6,215 bases of DNA from Rhodopirellula sp. (GTDB taxonomy: Bacteria; Planctomycetota; Planctomycetia; Pirellulales; Pirellulaceae): assembly GCA_002714565.1 (NCBI GenBank), contig PAXU01000102.1:17646-23860 (forward strand). The letters are read 5' to 3'. Below the pieces are notes generated by a model. It saw only the letters and a list, made by a program, of their open reading frames with translations, was not told the origin of the DNA and made no database searches. A program made the translations under genes and the position numbers. Within the stretch, counting starts at the first letter, position 1. The number at the start of each line of letters is the position of its first letter. Below, one piece after another: positions 1-6,215 of this stretch.

Positions 1-1526
1 TCATGTTGAGTGCGATCAGTTACGTGACGCTTTCAACCGGGAAACGTCCGTTTCCATTAATCAATCAACATATTAATCCGGCACTGGGTTGGGGCTGGCT
101 GCTTGCCACCATTACCGCCAATATGATTTGGTGTATGCCTCAATTTGCACTGTGTTTTGAAGCCTTGGAAAAGAACCTCATCGGGTTTGGTAACACAGAT
201 ACATATAAGGAAGCGGTTGAGGGCGGTGACAAGATGTACGGCTACAAAGTCGGTATTTCCGTTGTGTTGCTGGCGATCGCAGGGTTTATCGTCTATTTAA
301 GTAGCCAGCAAGGAAAAGCGGCAAAGGCGTTTGACTGGCTTTTGAAGATCATGGTGGCCATTGTCGTTCTTTCGTTCTTTGGCGTCGTCCTTGTATTGGG
401 TGGTGAGGGTCAACTGAATTGGGGAGAGATTTTTAGTGGATTTGTACCGGATTTCTCACAGTGGACTAAACCGACCGGTTCAGTAGCTACCCTGGTCGAT
501 GGTATGTCCGCTGATGTACAGAATTTCTGGAGTACTGCCGTTGTTCAATCTCAACGTGATGTAATGATCGGAGCGGCTGCGACAGCTGTCGGAATCAATA
601 TGACGTTCTTGTTGCCGTATTCAATGCTTGCACGAGGTTGGGATAAGCCGTTCCGCGGCCTTTCACGCTTTGATCTCTCGACCGGCATGGCTATTCCATA
701 TGTACTCGTTACTAGCTGTGTTGTGATTGCAGCGGGAACCATGTTCCACGGTAAAATGGATGAAAACCTGGCAAGTAATGACATTGCTGTAATGCAGACG
801 AGTCCTCTGTTTAAGGATGCAAGTAAATCGCTTTCCAAACGACTGGAAGAAACCGACGAAGGTTTTGCAGATCTTTCGGCTGATGAAAAGAACAGTGCCA
901 TTGCAGCACTACCAACGGCAGAGAAAAAAGTTGCGGCTTCCTTGGGGAAACGAAATGCGTTTCAGTTATCTAAGTCACTTTCGCCACTACTCGGTGAAAC
1001 GACAGCAAACACCGTTTTCGGAATCGGTGTTCTTGGAATGGGATTTTCATCGATTATTATTCTGATGCTGATCAATGGATATGCTTTCTGTGAAATGTTT
1101 GGCAAAGAGCAGGGCGGTTCCCAGCATGTGATTGGTTGCCTGATCGCGGGAATTGTCGGTGCTTCATGGTGGGTGTTCTGGGACGGTGATGCCAAAATGT
1201 GGTTGGCAATCCTCGTGTCTGCATTTGGCATGATGTTACTGCCGATTGCCTATTCAACATTCATGTTAATGATGAACAGCACCAAGATCCTTGGTGATGA
1301 AAAGCCAACCGGTGGTCGTATGACAATATGGAATGTGCTGATGGGAATCTCAGTGCTAGGAGCGGTTGCGGCTGCTGCAACAGCGATCTATGACAAAGCA
1401 AGCCATCCGGTTGCTGGTAAGGTTGTAATCGCTGTTGGCGTTGTATTCATCGTCGCCATTTTGAGTACGGCCTTTGGTAAGAAGCCCGAAGCAAATACTG
1501 TGAGTGATGCGTCTACAGAAGAGTAG
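1..1526 (+). CDS. NRAMP-family divalent metal transporter-like membrane protein (5' end outside window)
   Basis: The first complete in-frame codon is the ATG at 3, but this is probably internal, because the TM1 region that carries the metal-binding DPGN motif in NRAMP proteins is absent. The 507 visible residues (numbered from that ATG) hold about ten hydrophobic segments, near 29-51, 84-100, 113-132, 187-209, 229-247, 335-362, 374-393, 399-421, 441-463 and 472-490. NRAMP kinship is best seen at 338-360, where a small-residue-rich helix with a Ser-Ser pair (349-350) and a later Gly matches the TM8 pattern. The TM6 counterpart (about 191-209) lacks the usual Met-Pro-His metal site and reads roughly Asn199-Met200-Thr201 there, so the transported ion is uncertain. 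A charged, soluble insert spans about 250-330, and the C-terminus is a short acidic tail. The likely role is proton-coupled cation import across the inner membrane; that is inferred from family. The stop TAG lies 47 bases before asnS, on the same strand. Confidence 0.8.
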   Translation, partial: MLSAISYVTLSTGKRPFPLINQHINPALGWGWLLATITANMIWCMPQFALCFEALEKNLIGFGNTDTYKEAVEGGDKMYGYKVGISVVLLAIAGFIVYLSSQQGKAAKAFDWLLKIMVAIVVLSFFGVVLVLGGEGQLNWGEIFSGFVPDFSQWTKPTGSVATLVDGMSADVQNFWSTAVVQSQRDVMIGAAATAVGINMTFLLPYSMLARGWDKPFRGLSRFDLSTGMAIPYVLVTSCVVIAAGTMFHGKMDENLASNDIAVMQTSPLFKDASKSLSKRLEETDEGFADLSADEKNSAIAALPTAEKKVAASLGKRNAFQLSKSLSPLLGETTANTVFGIGVLGMGFSSIIILMLINGYAFCEMFGKEQGGSQHVIGCLIAGIVGASWWVFWDGDAKMWLAILVSAFGMMLLPIAYSTFMLMMNSTKILGDEKPTGGRMTIWNVLMGISVLGAVAAAATAIYDKASHPVAGKVVIAVGVVFIVAILSTAFGKKPEANTVSDASTEE

Positions 1527-1563
1527 CGCACACTTTTAGTGGTTTTTCAGCTGACAGAAAGAC

Positions 1564-1567
1564 GGAG
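1564..1567 (+). promoter_or_regulatory. Shine-Dalgarno site of asnS
   Basis: GGAG lies six bases before the ATG at 1574, which is a standard spacing. It supports that start codon and is the clearest ribosome binding site in the window; the minus-strand genes lack comparable sites. No convincing promoter hexamers or terminator are visible in the 47-base gap at 1527-1573, so asnS could be read through from the transporter gene. Confidence 0.6.
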
Positions 1568-1573
1568 TTTGAA

Positions 1574-2965
1574 ATGTCACTGATTTCAGTTCAATCAGCA
1601 CGCTGCAAGGATGCTATTGGTAGTCAGGTTACCATTCAGGGTTGGGTGCGTACCCGCCGTGACAGTAAAGGCGGCTTTAGCTTCATCGAGGTAAACGATG
1701 GTAGCTGCATGGCTAACATCCAGATCATTGCCGATGCAGATTTAGATAACTACGAATCTGAAATCAAACGGCTGTCCGCTGGTTGCAGTGTTTCCATTGA
1801 TGGTGAAGTAAAACCATCCGGTGGCGGCAAGCAAGACACCGAGATACATGCTGCAGCGGTGACCGTTCACGGTTGGGCAGATCCAGAAGAGTATCCGTTG
1901 CAAAAGAAACGGCATTCGTTTGAGAAGTTACGTGAATGGGCACACTTACGACCACGGACCAATACGTTTGGCGCTGTGGCGCGTGTTAGAAACTGTATAT
2001 GCCGAAGCATTCACAACTTCTTTCAGGAAAACGGCTTTCTCTACACGCATACACCTATTATCACGGCCAGTGATTGTGAAGGTGCAGGTGAGATGTTCCA
2101 GGTTACAACGATGAACCTGAGTGACGTACCAAAAACAGACGGGAAGATCGATTTTGAACAGGACTTTTTTGACCGGCCGAGCTATTTGACGGTCAGTGGC
2201 CAACTCGAAGCGGAGATTTATGCCACGGCGCTTGGCAAGGTCTATACCTTTGGACCGACATTCAGAGCTGAGAATTCCAATACCTCCAGGCATCTTGCGG
2301 AATTCTGGATGGTCGAACCGGAAATGGCTTTCTACGAATTGTCCGACAATATGGACCTGGCCGAAGCATTTTTGAAGCGAGTTTTCAGTGATGCATTGAG
2401 TCAATGTGCTGAGGATATGGACTTCTTCAATCAACGAATTGATGACACTGTTATCGATACACTAACACAGATTGCAGATAAAGAATTTATAAGGCTTCCC
2501 TATACCGAGGCTGTCGAGATTCTGCAAAACAGCGGCCAGCAATTTGAATATGCCGTTGAATGGGGACGCGACCTGCAAAGTGAACATGAAAGATTCCTTA
2601 CGGAACAGCACTTCGATGGCCCAGTTATTGTCTATGACTATCCCAGAACGATTAAACCGTTCTATATGCGGGTAAACGATGACGAGAAAACAGTACGTGC
2701 GATGGACGTGCTGGTACCCAAAGTGGGTGAAATTATTGGCGGCAGCCAGCGAGAGGAGCGGCTCGATGTACTAAAGAGTCGCATGCAGGAACAGGATCTG
2801 GAACCGGAAAGCTACTGGTGGTATCTGGATTTACGACGATACGGAACCGTGCCACATGCAGGATTTGGTCTCGGACTGGAACGGGCCGTTCAGTTTGTTA
2901 CCGGTATGGCCAATATCCGGGATGTTATTCCGTTTCCACGTACGCCCGGCTCAGCGGACTTTTAG
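1574..2965 (+). CDS. asnS: Asparaginyl-tRNA synthetase (AsnRS, class IIb)
   Basis: The enzyme activates asparagine with ATP and charges tRNA(Asn) in the cytoplasm. At 463 residues it is essentially the length of E. coli AsnRS (466), so it is complete. The N-terminal OB-fold anticodon-binding domain covers about residues 16-100, with the typical [20 protein letters not shown] stretch from 23. The class II catalytic domain follows from about 125. Its motif 2 is the diagnostic [20 protein letters not shown] run at 230-249; the AEN-S-N-TSRH signature separates AsnRS from AspRS. The substrate-binding TVSGQL lies at 206-211. Motif 3 is GFGLGLER at 430-437, with Arg437 as the ATP-contacting arginine. 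The C-terminus is PRTPGSADF, where most AsnRS proteins I recall have PRTPGNAEF; this is a mild variant. A GGAG six bases upstream supports the start. The presence of AsnRS indicates direct charging of tRNA(Asn), though an amidotransferase route could coexist. Confidence 0.97.
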   Translation: MSLISVQSARCKDAIGSQVTIQGWVRTRRDSKGGFSFIEVNDGSCMANIQIIADADLDNYESEIKRLSAGCSVSIDGEVKPSGGGKQDTEIHAAAVTVHGWADPEEYPLQKKRHSFEKLREWAHLRPRTNTFGAVARVRNCICRSIHNFFQENGFLYTHTPIITASDCEGAGEMFQVTTMNLSDVPKTDGKIDFEQDFFDRPSYLTVSGQLEAEIYATALGKVYTFGPTFRAENSNTSRHLAEFWMVEPEMAFYELSDNMDLAEAFLKRVFSDALSQCAEDMDFFNQRIDDTVIDTLTQIADKEFIRLPYTEAVEILQNSGQQFEYAVEWGRDLQSEHERFLTEQHFDGPVIVYDYPRTIKPFYMRVNDDEKTVRAMDVLVPKVGEIIGGSQREERLDVLKSRMQEQDLEPESYWWYLDLRRYGTVPHAGFGLGLERAVQFVTGMANIRDVIPFPRTPGSADF

Positions 2966-2984
2966 AGTGTAATGCAACGCGGGC

Positions 2985-4256
2985 TTAATTAAGGCAGCGA
3001 TCGATTTGCCGTACAGCCTGTCTTAGTCGATTCTCATTTTCAACGAGCGCCATTCGCAGGTACCCTTCACCACTGCTACCAAAGCCGCTTCCGGGACTCA
3101 CCGCCACATCACCATGCTCGAGTAGATGCATGGCAAAGTCGATGGTCGACATGTCGGAAAGGAATTGCTCAGGGATTTTCACCCACAGGAACATTCCGGC
3201 TTTCGGTGGTTCAACATCCCATCCGATGCGTCTTAAACCGTCGACCAGTACATCACGTCGACTCTGATAGATTCGGGATTGTTCTTCCACAGCAGCATCA
3301 GTGTGTCGAAGCGCCATGATGGCAGCAACCTGAACAGCTTGAAACATTCCATAATCGTAGTAGCCTTTGATGGTCATTAGATGGCGAATCATCTCAGCAT
3401 TGCCACTACAGAAACCGACCCTCCAGCCAGCCATGTTGTAACCCTTACTCATCGTCGTAAACTCAACACCGACGTCGATAGCACCTTTAGCCGCGAGAAA
3501 GCTTGGTGGCTGGTAATCATCAAATGCAACGTCGGCGTATGCGAAGTCGCTTATGACCATGAATCCATATCGCTTGGCTAGTTTTACAACATCGTCGTAA
3601 AACTCAGGCTCAACGGTTGCAGTTGATGGATTGTGAGGGTAATTGAGAATTAGGAGTTTGGGTTTCGGATACATATGCTCACACGTGTGAGCGATGTTTG
3701 ATAGGAACGAATCACTGTCGGCGACTTCCAATGAGATGACATTTCCACTTGCCAACGCGATCGCATACATGTGAACAGGGAAATATGGTGCTGGTGTAAT
3801 GGCGGTGTCACCTGGCCCCATCAACGCCAGGCACATATGGCTGAAGCCTTCTTTGCTGCCAAGGCATGCAATGACTTCTGACTCAGGATCCAGTCTTACC
3901 CCATATTTCTTGAGATACTTGCTGGCTACTTCTCGTCGTAGGTTGGTGATGCCGTTGTTTTTGCTATAGCCATGGTTGCGTGGGTCGCGAGCAGCTTCGG
4001 CAAGTTTCTCTACCACAAGGTCTTGCGGTGCGTCCGATGGATTGCCCATCCCTAAATCGATCACGTCGTGTCCGGCAACACGCTTCTCATATAGGAGTTT
4101 GTTAATGCGTCCAAAAAGATACGGTGGCAGTCTCAATACTCGCTGAGCAGGCTGTATCTCAAATCGTTCAGATGCGGCACCGCTGTCGATAGCATCATTG
4201 TTTGACGATGCATCGTCTGAAGGTGTTTCTGATGAAGTGATATCCGCTTGTGCCAT
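2985..4256 (-). CDS. alaC: AlaC-like class I/II PLP-dependent aminotransferase
   Basis: Fold-type I aminotransferase, closest from memory to E. coli AlaC (glutamate-pyruvate transaminase, 412 residues), which makes alanine from pyruvate and glutamate in the cytoplasm. Numbered from the ATG at 4256 (423 residues), features are: RLPPYLF near 42 and [10 protein letters not shown] near 67, an AlaC-like start of the fold; GSKEG near 133 (cofactor phosphate pocket); Asn209 in NYPHNPS; Asp237 and Tyr240 in DFAYAD (pyridine-ring contacts); Schiff-base Lys271 in [12 protein letters not shown]; Arg279; and Arg401 in YLRMALVEN (substrate carboxylate). An extra Ser/Asp-rich, probably disordered stretch occupies the first 30 residues or so. 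An in-frame GTG at 4268 would add four residues; neither start has a clear ribosome site. The main alternative is LL-diaminopimelate aminotransferase or another relative, as exact specificity cannot be read from motifs. The gene converges on asnS with 19 bases between stops. Confidence 0.88.
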   Translation of the reverse strand: MAQADITSSETPSDDASSNNDAIDSGAASERFEIQPAQRVLRLPPYLFGRINKLLYEKRVAGHDVIDLGMGNPSDAPQDLVVEKLAEAARDPRNHGYSKNNGITNLRREVASKYLKKYGVRLDPESEVIACLGSKEGFSHMCLALMGPGDTAITPAPYFPVHMYAIALASGNVISLEVADSDSFLSNIAHTCEHMYPKPKLLILNYPHNPSTATVEPEFYDDVVKLAKRYGFMVISDFAYADVAFDDYQPPSFLAAKGAIDVGVEFTTMSKGYNMAGWRVGFCSGNAEMIRHLMTIKGYYDYGMFQAVQVAAIMALRHTDAAVEEQSRIYQSRRDVLVDGLRRIGWDVEPPKAGMFLWVKIPEQFLSDMSTIDFAMHLLEHGDVAVSPGSGFGSSGEGYLRMALVENENRLRQAVRQIDRCLN

Positions 4257-4325
4257 ATTATCTTGCACTTATTGCTGGCTGTAACAATTCGAAACTAGCG
4301 TGCGGTTTGAACAGCACGAGGCTCT

Positions 4326-4354
4326 ATAACCAACGATAATCGGACATTGGTTAT
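4326..4354. repeat. Perfect 8-bp inverted repeat in the gap between the membrane-protein gene and alaC
   Basis: ATAACCAA at 4326-4333 is the exact reverse complement of TTGGTTAT at 4347-4354, with 13 bases between. On the minus strand the hairpin would begin 10 bases after the stop codon at 4365-4367 and lie about 70 bases before the aminotransferase start. No T-run follows on the minus strand, so it is not a standard intrinsic terminator. It could be a regulator-binding site for the aminotransferase gene, an RNA-processing or stability hairpin, or chance. The rest of this roughly 108-base gap shows no convincing promoter. Confidence 0.4.
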
Positions 4355-4364
4355 TTGGAAACGA

Positions 4365-4835
4365 TTAACCGCCCTGAATAAAGATGCCAAGCAGGAATGC
4401 GGTGGTAGAGATTAGCACTCCAATCCACATAACCGATACAGGCGGCTTGTATTTTCTGGTGTGATACATCGCAAAAGAGAGGAAGAAACCGGCGAATCCG
4501 GCAATGGACGCGACAGCGAGAAACCAATTCCGCATGCCCATGATATTTGTTTTCATTTCTTCATCTTCGGCCATTGAGGCGAAAATTCCGAAGCCAAGCG
4601 CACCGAGCAAGCTTGCTATTGTCGCCAGAATAGTAATGCTCCACAGTACCGTGACAGTTTCCGCACCACGAGACTCTTCGTCACGCATGCGTTCGACTTC
4701 CGGGTCGATTTTCCGTCGTCGCTTTTTCGGCTTCGGAGTATTACTATCGTTGCTGGTGGCTGTATCAGCTTTGCTACGCTGAGTAGCTGCCAATGCCCTT
4801 TGCTGGCGTTGTCGTTGCTGTTTGTCTTTAGCCAT
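4365..4835 (-). CDS. Small three-helix membrane protein of unknown function
   Basis: I do not recognise the family. The 156-residue product has a hydrophilic, strongly basic first half: a Gln/Arg/Lys-rich start at 1-22, a Thr/Asn/Ser-rich linker, then a lysine-arginine cluster at 36-42 and an acidic patch near 45-58. Three hydrophobic helices follow, at about 61-87, 103-124 and 133-153, and the protein ends three residues later in Gly-Gly. There is no signal peptide and there are no obvious catalytic residues. The basic N-terminal half suggests it stays in the cytoplasm, where it could touch nucleic acid or acidic lipids; this is inference only. The ATG at 4835 lies 23 bases after the carA stop on the same strand, so the two are probably co-transcribed. 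No Shine-Dalgarno site is evident. The even base composition and uninterrupted frame over 471 bases, in a gap that would otherwise be large, support a real gene. Confidence 0.75.
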   Translation of the reverse strand: MAKDKQQRQRQQRALAATQRSKADTATSNDSNTPKPKKRRRKIDPEVERMRDEESRGAETVTVLWSITILATIASLLGALGFGIFASMAEDEEMKTNIMGMRNWFLAVASIAGFAGFFLSFAMYHTRKYKPPVSVMWIGVLISTTAFLLGIFIQGG

Positions 4836-4858
4836 TAACGATGATCGTCAAAGAGGTG

Positions 4859-5989
4859 CTACGCAGGTGCACCAGCCATGCTGTCGTAGAATTGTTGGAA
4901 CAGGTATCGGCTGTCGTGCGGTCCAGAAGATGCTTCCGGATGGTACTGCACGCTAAAAGCCGGATGCGTCTTATGTCGAACACCCGCAATTGTGTTGTCA
5001 TTCAGGTTCCGGTGAGTGATTTCCAAGTCATCGGGAATCGTCTCTTCTTCAACTGCAAAACCGTGGTTTTGTGCCGTGATTTCCACACGCTCGCTGTCGA
5101 GATTCATAACAGGTTGGTTTGCACCACGATGGCCAAATTTCAACTTGAATGTCTTGGCGCCGCATGCGAGTGATAGCAATTGGTGTCCTAGGCAGATTCC
5201 GAAAATCGGAACCTTGCCAACTAGTTCAGAAATAGTTTTGATCGCATACTCAACTGGTTCCGGGTCCCCCGGTCCGTTGGAAAGGAACACGCCATCCGGG
5301 TTTAGAGCCATTACTTCATCACTGGTGGCTGTTCCGGGCAGAATGGTGACTTTGCAACCGAGTTCCGCCAAGTGCCGAGCGATATTCCACTTCATGCCAA
5401 AGTCCAGAGCGACAACGTGCTTGGAGTCCTGCGGTTCAAACGATTCAGCAGGTAGTCGAGCCCATTCGTTCAATGGTTCGGTCCATTCGCGTGCTTCTGC
5501 GGGAATGACTTCTTTCACGAGATCACGGCCAACCAGGCCTTGGCTATTTTTTGCTTTTTCAACGAGGCTTGCGTCATCCAGATCTTCTGTTGAAAGAACA
5601 CCTTTCATGGCACCAACACTTCTGATGTGCCGTACTAGTGACCGTGTATCAATATCTTCGAGCGCGATGATATTATGTCGTTTCAGATATTCGTCCAGAG
5701 ATTCCTGACTGCGGAAGTTGCTAGCAATTCGCGAGTTTTCCCTGACGATAAAACCGGATAAGAACGGTTGACCGCTTTCCACGTCATCTTCGTTTACACC
5801 GTAGTTTCCAATTTCCGGATATGTCATGGTAACGATCTGACCACAATAACTTGGGTCAGTAAGGATTTCCTGATAGCCGGTCATCGAGGTGTTAAAGACG
5901 ACTTCACCGTCGATCTCACCAGTTGCCCCAAACGACTTGCCCGTATAAACCGTGCCGTCTTCCAATGCCAGCTTTGCGATTTGCGTCAT
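4859..5989 (-). CDS. carA: Carbamoyl-phosphate synthase small subunit (glutaminase)
   Basis: CarA hydrolyses glutamine and channels ammonia to the large subunit CarB, which makes carbamoyl phosphate for pyrimidine and arginine synthesis. From the ATG at 5989 the protein is 376 residues, close to E. coli CarA (382). The N-terminal domain starts with LALEDGTVYTGKSFGATG and holds NTSMTGYQEILTDPSYCGQ at about 33-51, both CarA hallmarks. The C-terminal class I glutamine amidotransferase domain (about 190-376) has NGPGDP at 238-243, nucleophile Cys266 in GICLGHQ, and His350 and Glu352 in YHPEAS, so the triad is intact. An in-frame ATG at 6010 would add seven residues. I prefer 5989 because the spacing from Met to LEDGT then equals that of E. 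coli CarA, and a weak GGA lies nine bases upstream of it. carB is not in the window, so the two subunit genes are not adjacent on the downstream side. The small membrane-protein gene follows after 23 bases. Confidence 0.96.
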   Translation of the reverse strand: MTQIAKLALEDGTVYTGKSFGATGEIDGEVVFNTSMTGYQEILTDPSYCGQIVTMTYPEIGNYGVNEDDVESGQPFLSGFIVRENSRIASNFRSQESLDEYLKRHNIIALEDIDTRSLVRHIRSVGAMKGVLSTEDLDDASLVEKAKNSQGLVGRDLVKEVIPAEAREWTEPLNEWARLPAESFEPQDSKHVVALDFGMKWNIARHLAELGCKVTILPGTATSDEVMALNPDGVFLSNGPGDPEPVEYAIKTISELVGKVPIFGICLGHQLLSLACGAKTFKLKFGHRGANQPVMNLDSERVEITAQNHGFAVEEETIPDDLEITHRNLNDNTIAGVRHKTHPAFSVQYHPEASSGPHDSRYLFQQFYDSMAGAPA

Positions 5990-6090
5990 GAATTTGATTC
6001 CATCGTGCATGATTGTGATCTGCGCTACAAAGTATTGTGCCGATTTCTGTCGCGTAGGGGAAGTACCGCGGTTGAAGTTAAAGAGAGATC

Positions 6091-6129
6091 ATGGCAACTT
6101 CCGATATGCTTGTTAGGTTGCAGGTCTAA
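6091..6129 (+). CDS. Possible 12-codon leader peptide upstream of a hairpin and terminator
   Basis: ATG at 6091 opens a frame encoding MATSDMLVRLQV and stops at TAA 6127-6129. A purine-rich GAGAG at 6083-6087 precedes the ATG, but only three bases separate them, which is too close for an ideal ribosome site. The stop falls inside the foldable element at 6116-6161, so ribosomes on this frame would disturb its 5' arm. That is the geometry of a translated attenuator leader. The peptide is not rich in any one amino acid, so classic starvation-sensing attenuation is not indicated. A frame this short can easily arise by chance. Confidence 0.18.
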   Translation: MATSDMLVRLQV

Positions 6130-6161
6130 TGGGCAACGGCAGGATGCCAGCTCATGCAACC
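6116..6161 (+). ncRNA. Candidate structured RNA element (small RNA or leader), family unknown
   Basis: The plus-strand RNA can fold into a nested three-part stem. GGTTGCA (6116-6122) pairs with TGCAACC (6155-6161). After a seven-base bulge, TGGGC (6130-6134) pairs with GCTCA (6150-6154), including one G-U. After a small internal loop, GGCA (6138-6141) pairs with TGCC (6145-6148) around a GGA loop. The two outer 3' arms stack without a gap. A strong terminator begins ten bases later, so the transcript would end near 6209. I compared it by memory with SRP RNA, tRNA, c-di-GMP, glycine, cobalamin, fluoride, preQ1 and glutamine elements and saw none of their signature bases. No convincing promoter was found between the carA start and 6116. 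It could be a standalone small RNA or a riboswitch-like leader of a gene to the right. Confidence 0.35.
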
Positions 6162-6170
6162 GAACGATCG

Positions 6171-6209
6171 GTGGGTTCTTGTTGCGGCGAACAGGAACCC
6201 ACTTTTTTT
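6171..6209 (+). terminator. Strong intrinsic terminator on the plus strand
   Basis: GTGGGTTC at 6171-6178 pairs perfectly with GAACCCAC at 6195-6202. A T-G wobble (6179/6194) and then TGTT (6180-6183) with AACA (6190-6193) extend this to a 13-bp stem with the six-base loop GCGGCG. Seven T follow at 6203-6209. The T-run is on the plus strand only; read leftward on the minus strand, the hairpin is followed by mixed sequence, so it does not terminate transcripts entering from the right toward carA. No protein gene on the plus strand lies between 2966 and here, so it must end a short transcript starting in the carA upstream region or act as an attenuator. Confidence 0.8.
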
Positions 6210-6215
6210 GCGCGC

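Noticed and set aside
551..901. A 116-codon minus-strand frame within the transporter gene
   Set aside because: It is antisense to transmembrane helices of the transporter; the composition is that of a complementary shadow, and there is no ribosome site.
1946..2434. A 162-codon open frame on the minus strand within asnS
   Set aside because: It is fully contained in the unmistakable asnS reading frame, including motif 2, and its product shows no family features.
2944..2984. GCCCG/CGGGC complementarity across the asnS-alaC convergent junction as a possible shared terminator
   Set aside because: Only five base pairs with a loop of about 31 bases and no T-run on either strand; too weak to call.
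5016..5708. A 230-codon open frame on the plus strand opposite carA
   Set aside because: It lies wholly antisense to carA, which has an intact catalytic triad and full family-length similarity. The translated product is Ser/Arg-rich with no recognisable domain, as expected for a shadow frame.
5990..6010. Upstream in-frame ATG at 6010 as the carA start
   Set aside because: The seven added residues have no counterpart in E. coli CarA, whose start aligns exactly with the ATG at 5989, and no ribosome site precedes 6010. It cannot be fully excluded.
6011..6115. Promoter hexamers for carA (minus) or the putative short RNA (plus), for example TTGTGA at 6013 with TATTGT at 6033
   Set aside because: The spacing of 14 bases is too short and the -10 match is poor. 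No better pair was found on either strand, so no promoter is annotated.
6091..6170. tRNA or SRP RNA in the right-hand region
   Set aside because: There is no T-arm GTTCRA-type loop, no cloverleaf acceptor pairing, and none of the conserved SRP tetraloop or symmetric-loop bases.

Overview
The window reads as ordinary bacterial chromosome. It is densely coded, of middling GC content, and carries mostly housekeeping genes of nitrogen and amino-acid metabolism. The large NRAMP-like transporter, with its unusual TM6 and an inserted hydrophilic loop, resembles proteins I associate with Planctomycetota (Pirellulales-like). That assignment rests on memory of the family plus sparse Shine-Dalgarno signals, not on a search. 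Nothing points to a phage, transposon, CRISPR array or other recent insertion.

Layout. Plus strand, 1-2965: the 3' part of an NRAMP-family metal-transporter gene, cut by the left edge of the window, is followed after 47 bases by asnS (asparaginyl-tRNA synthetase). Minus strand, 5989 down to 2985: carA (carbamoyl-phosphate synthase small subunit), then after 23 bases a small three-helix membrane protein of unknown function, then after about 108 bases an AlaC-like PLP aminotransferase. The two blocks converge at 2965/2985 with only 19 bases between the stop codons and no clear terminator there.

Right end, 5990-6215: this is the divergent upstream region of carA and the only part the protein genes do not explain. 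It ends in a strong intrinsic terminator oriented on the plus strand (13-bp stem, 6-base loop, seven T). Just upstream is a foldable element at 6116-6161, and a possible 12-codon reading frame at 6091-6129 runs into it. No plus-strand gene precedes the terminator, so the segment is best read as either a small structured RNA gene or the leader/attenuator of a plus-strand gene beyond the window. I could not match it to a known riboswitch or RNA family by eye. It is the best candidate here for something undescribed.

How the genes work together: AsnS charges tRNA(Asn), CarA feeds glutamine nitrogen to pyrimidine and arginine synthesis, and the AlaC-like enzyme moves amino groups between glutamate/alanine and their keto acids. 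This is a loose amino-nitrogen theme. Only carA and the small membrane-protein gene are close enough to suggest co-transcription.
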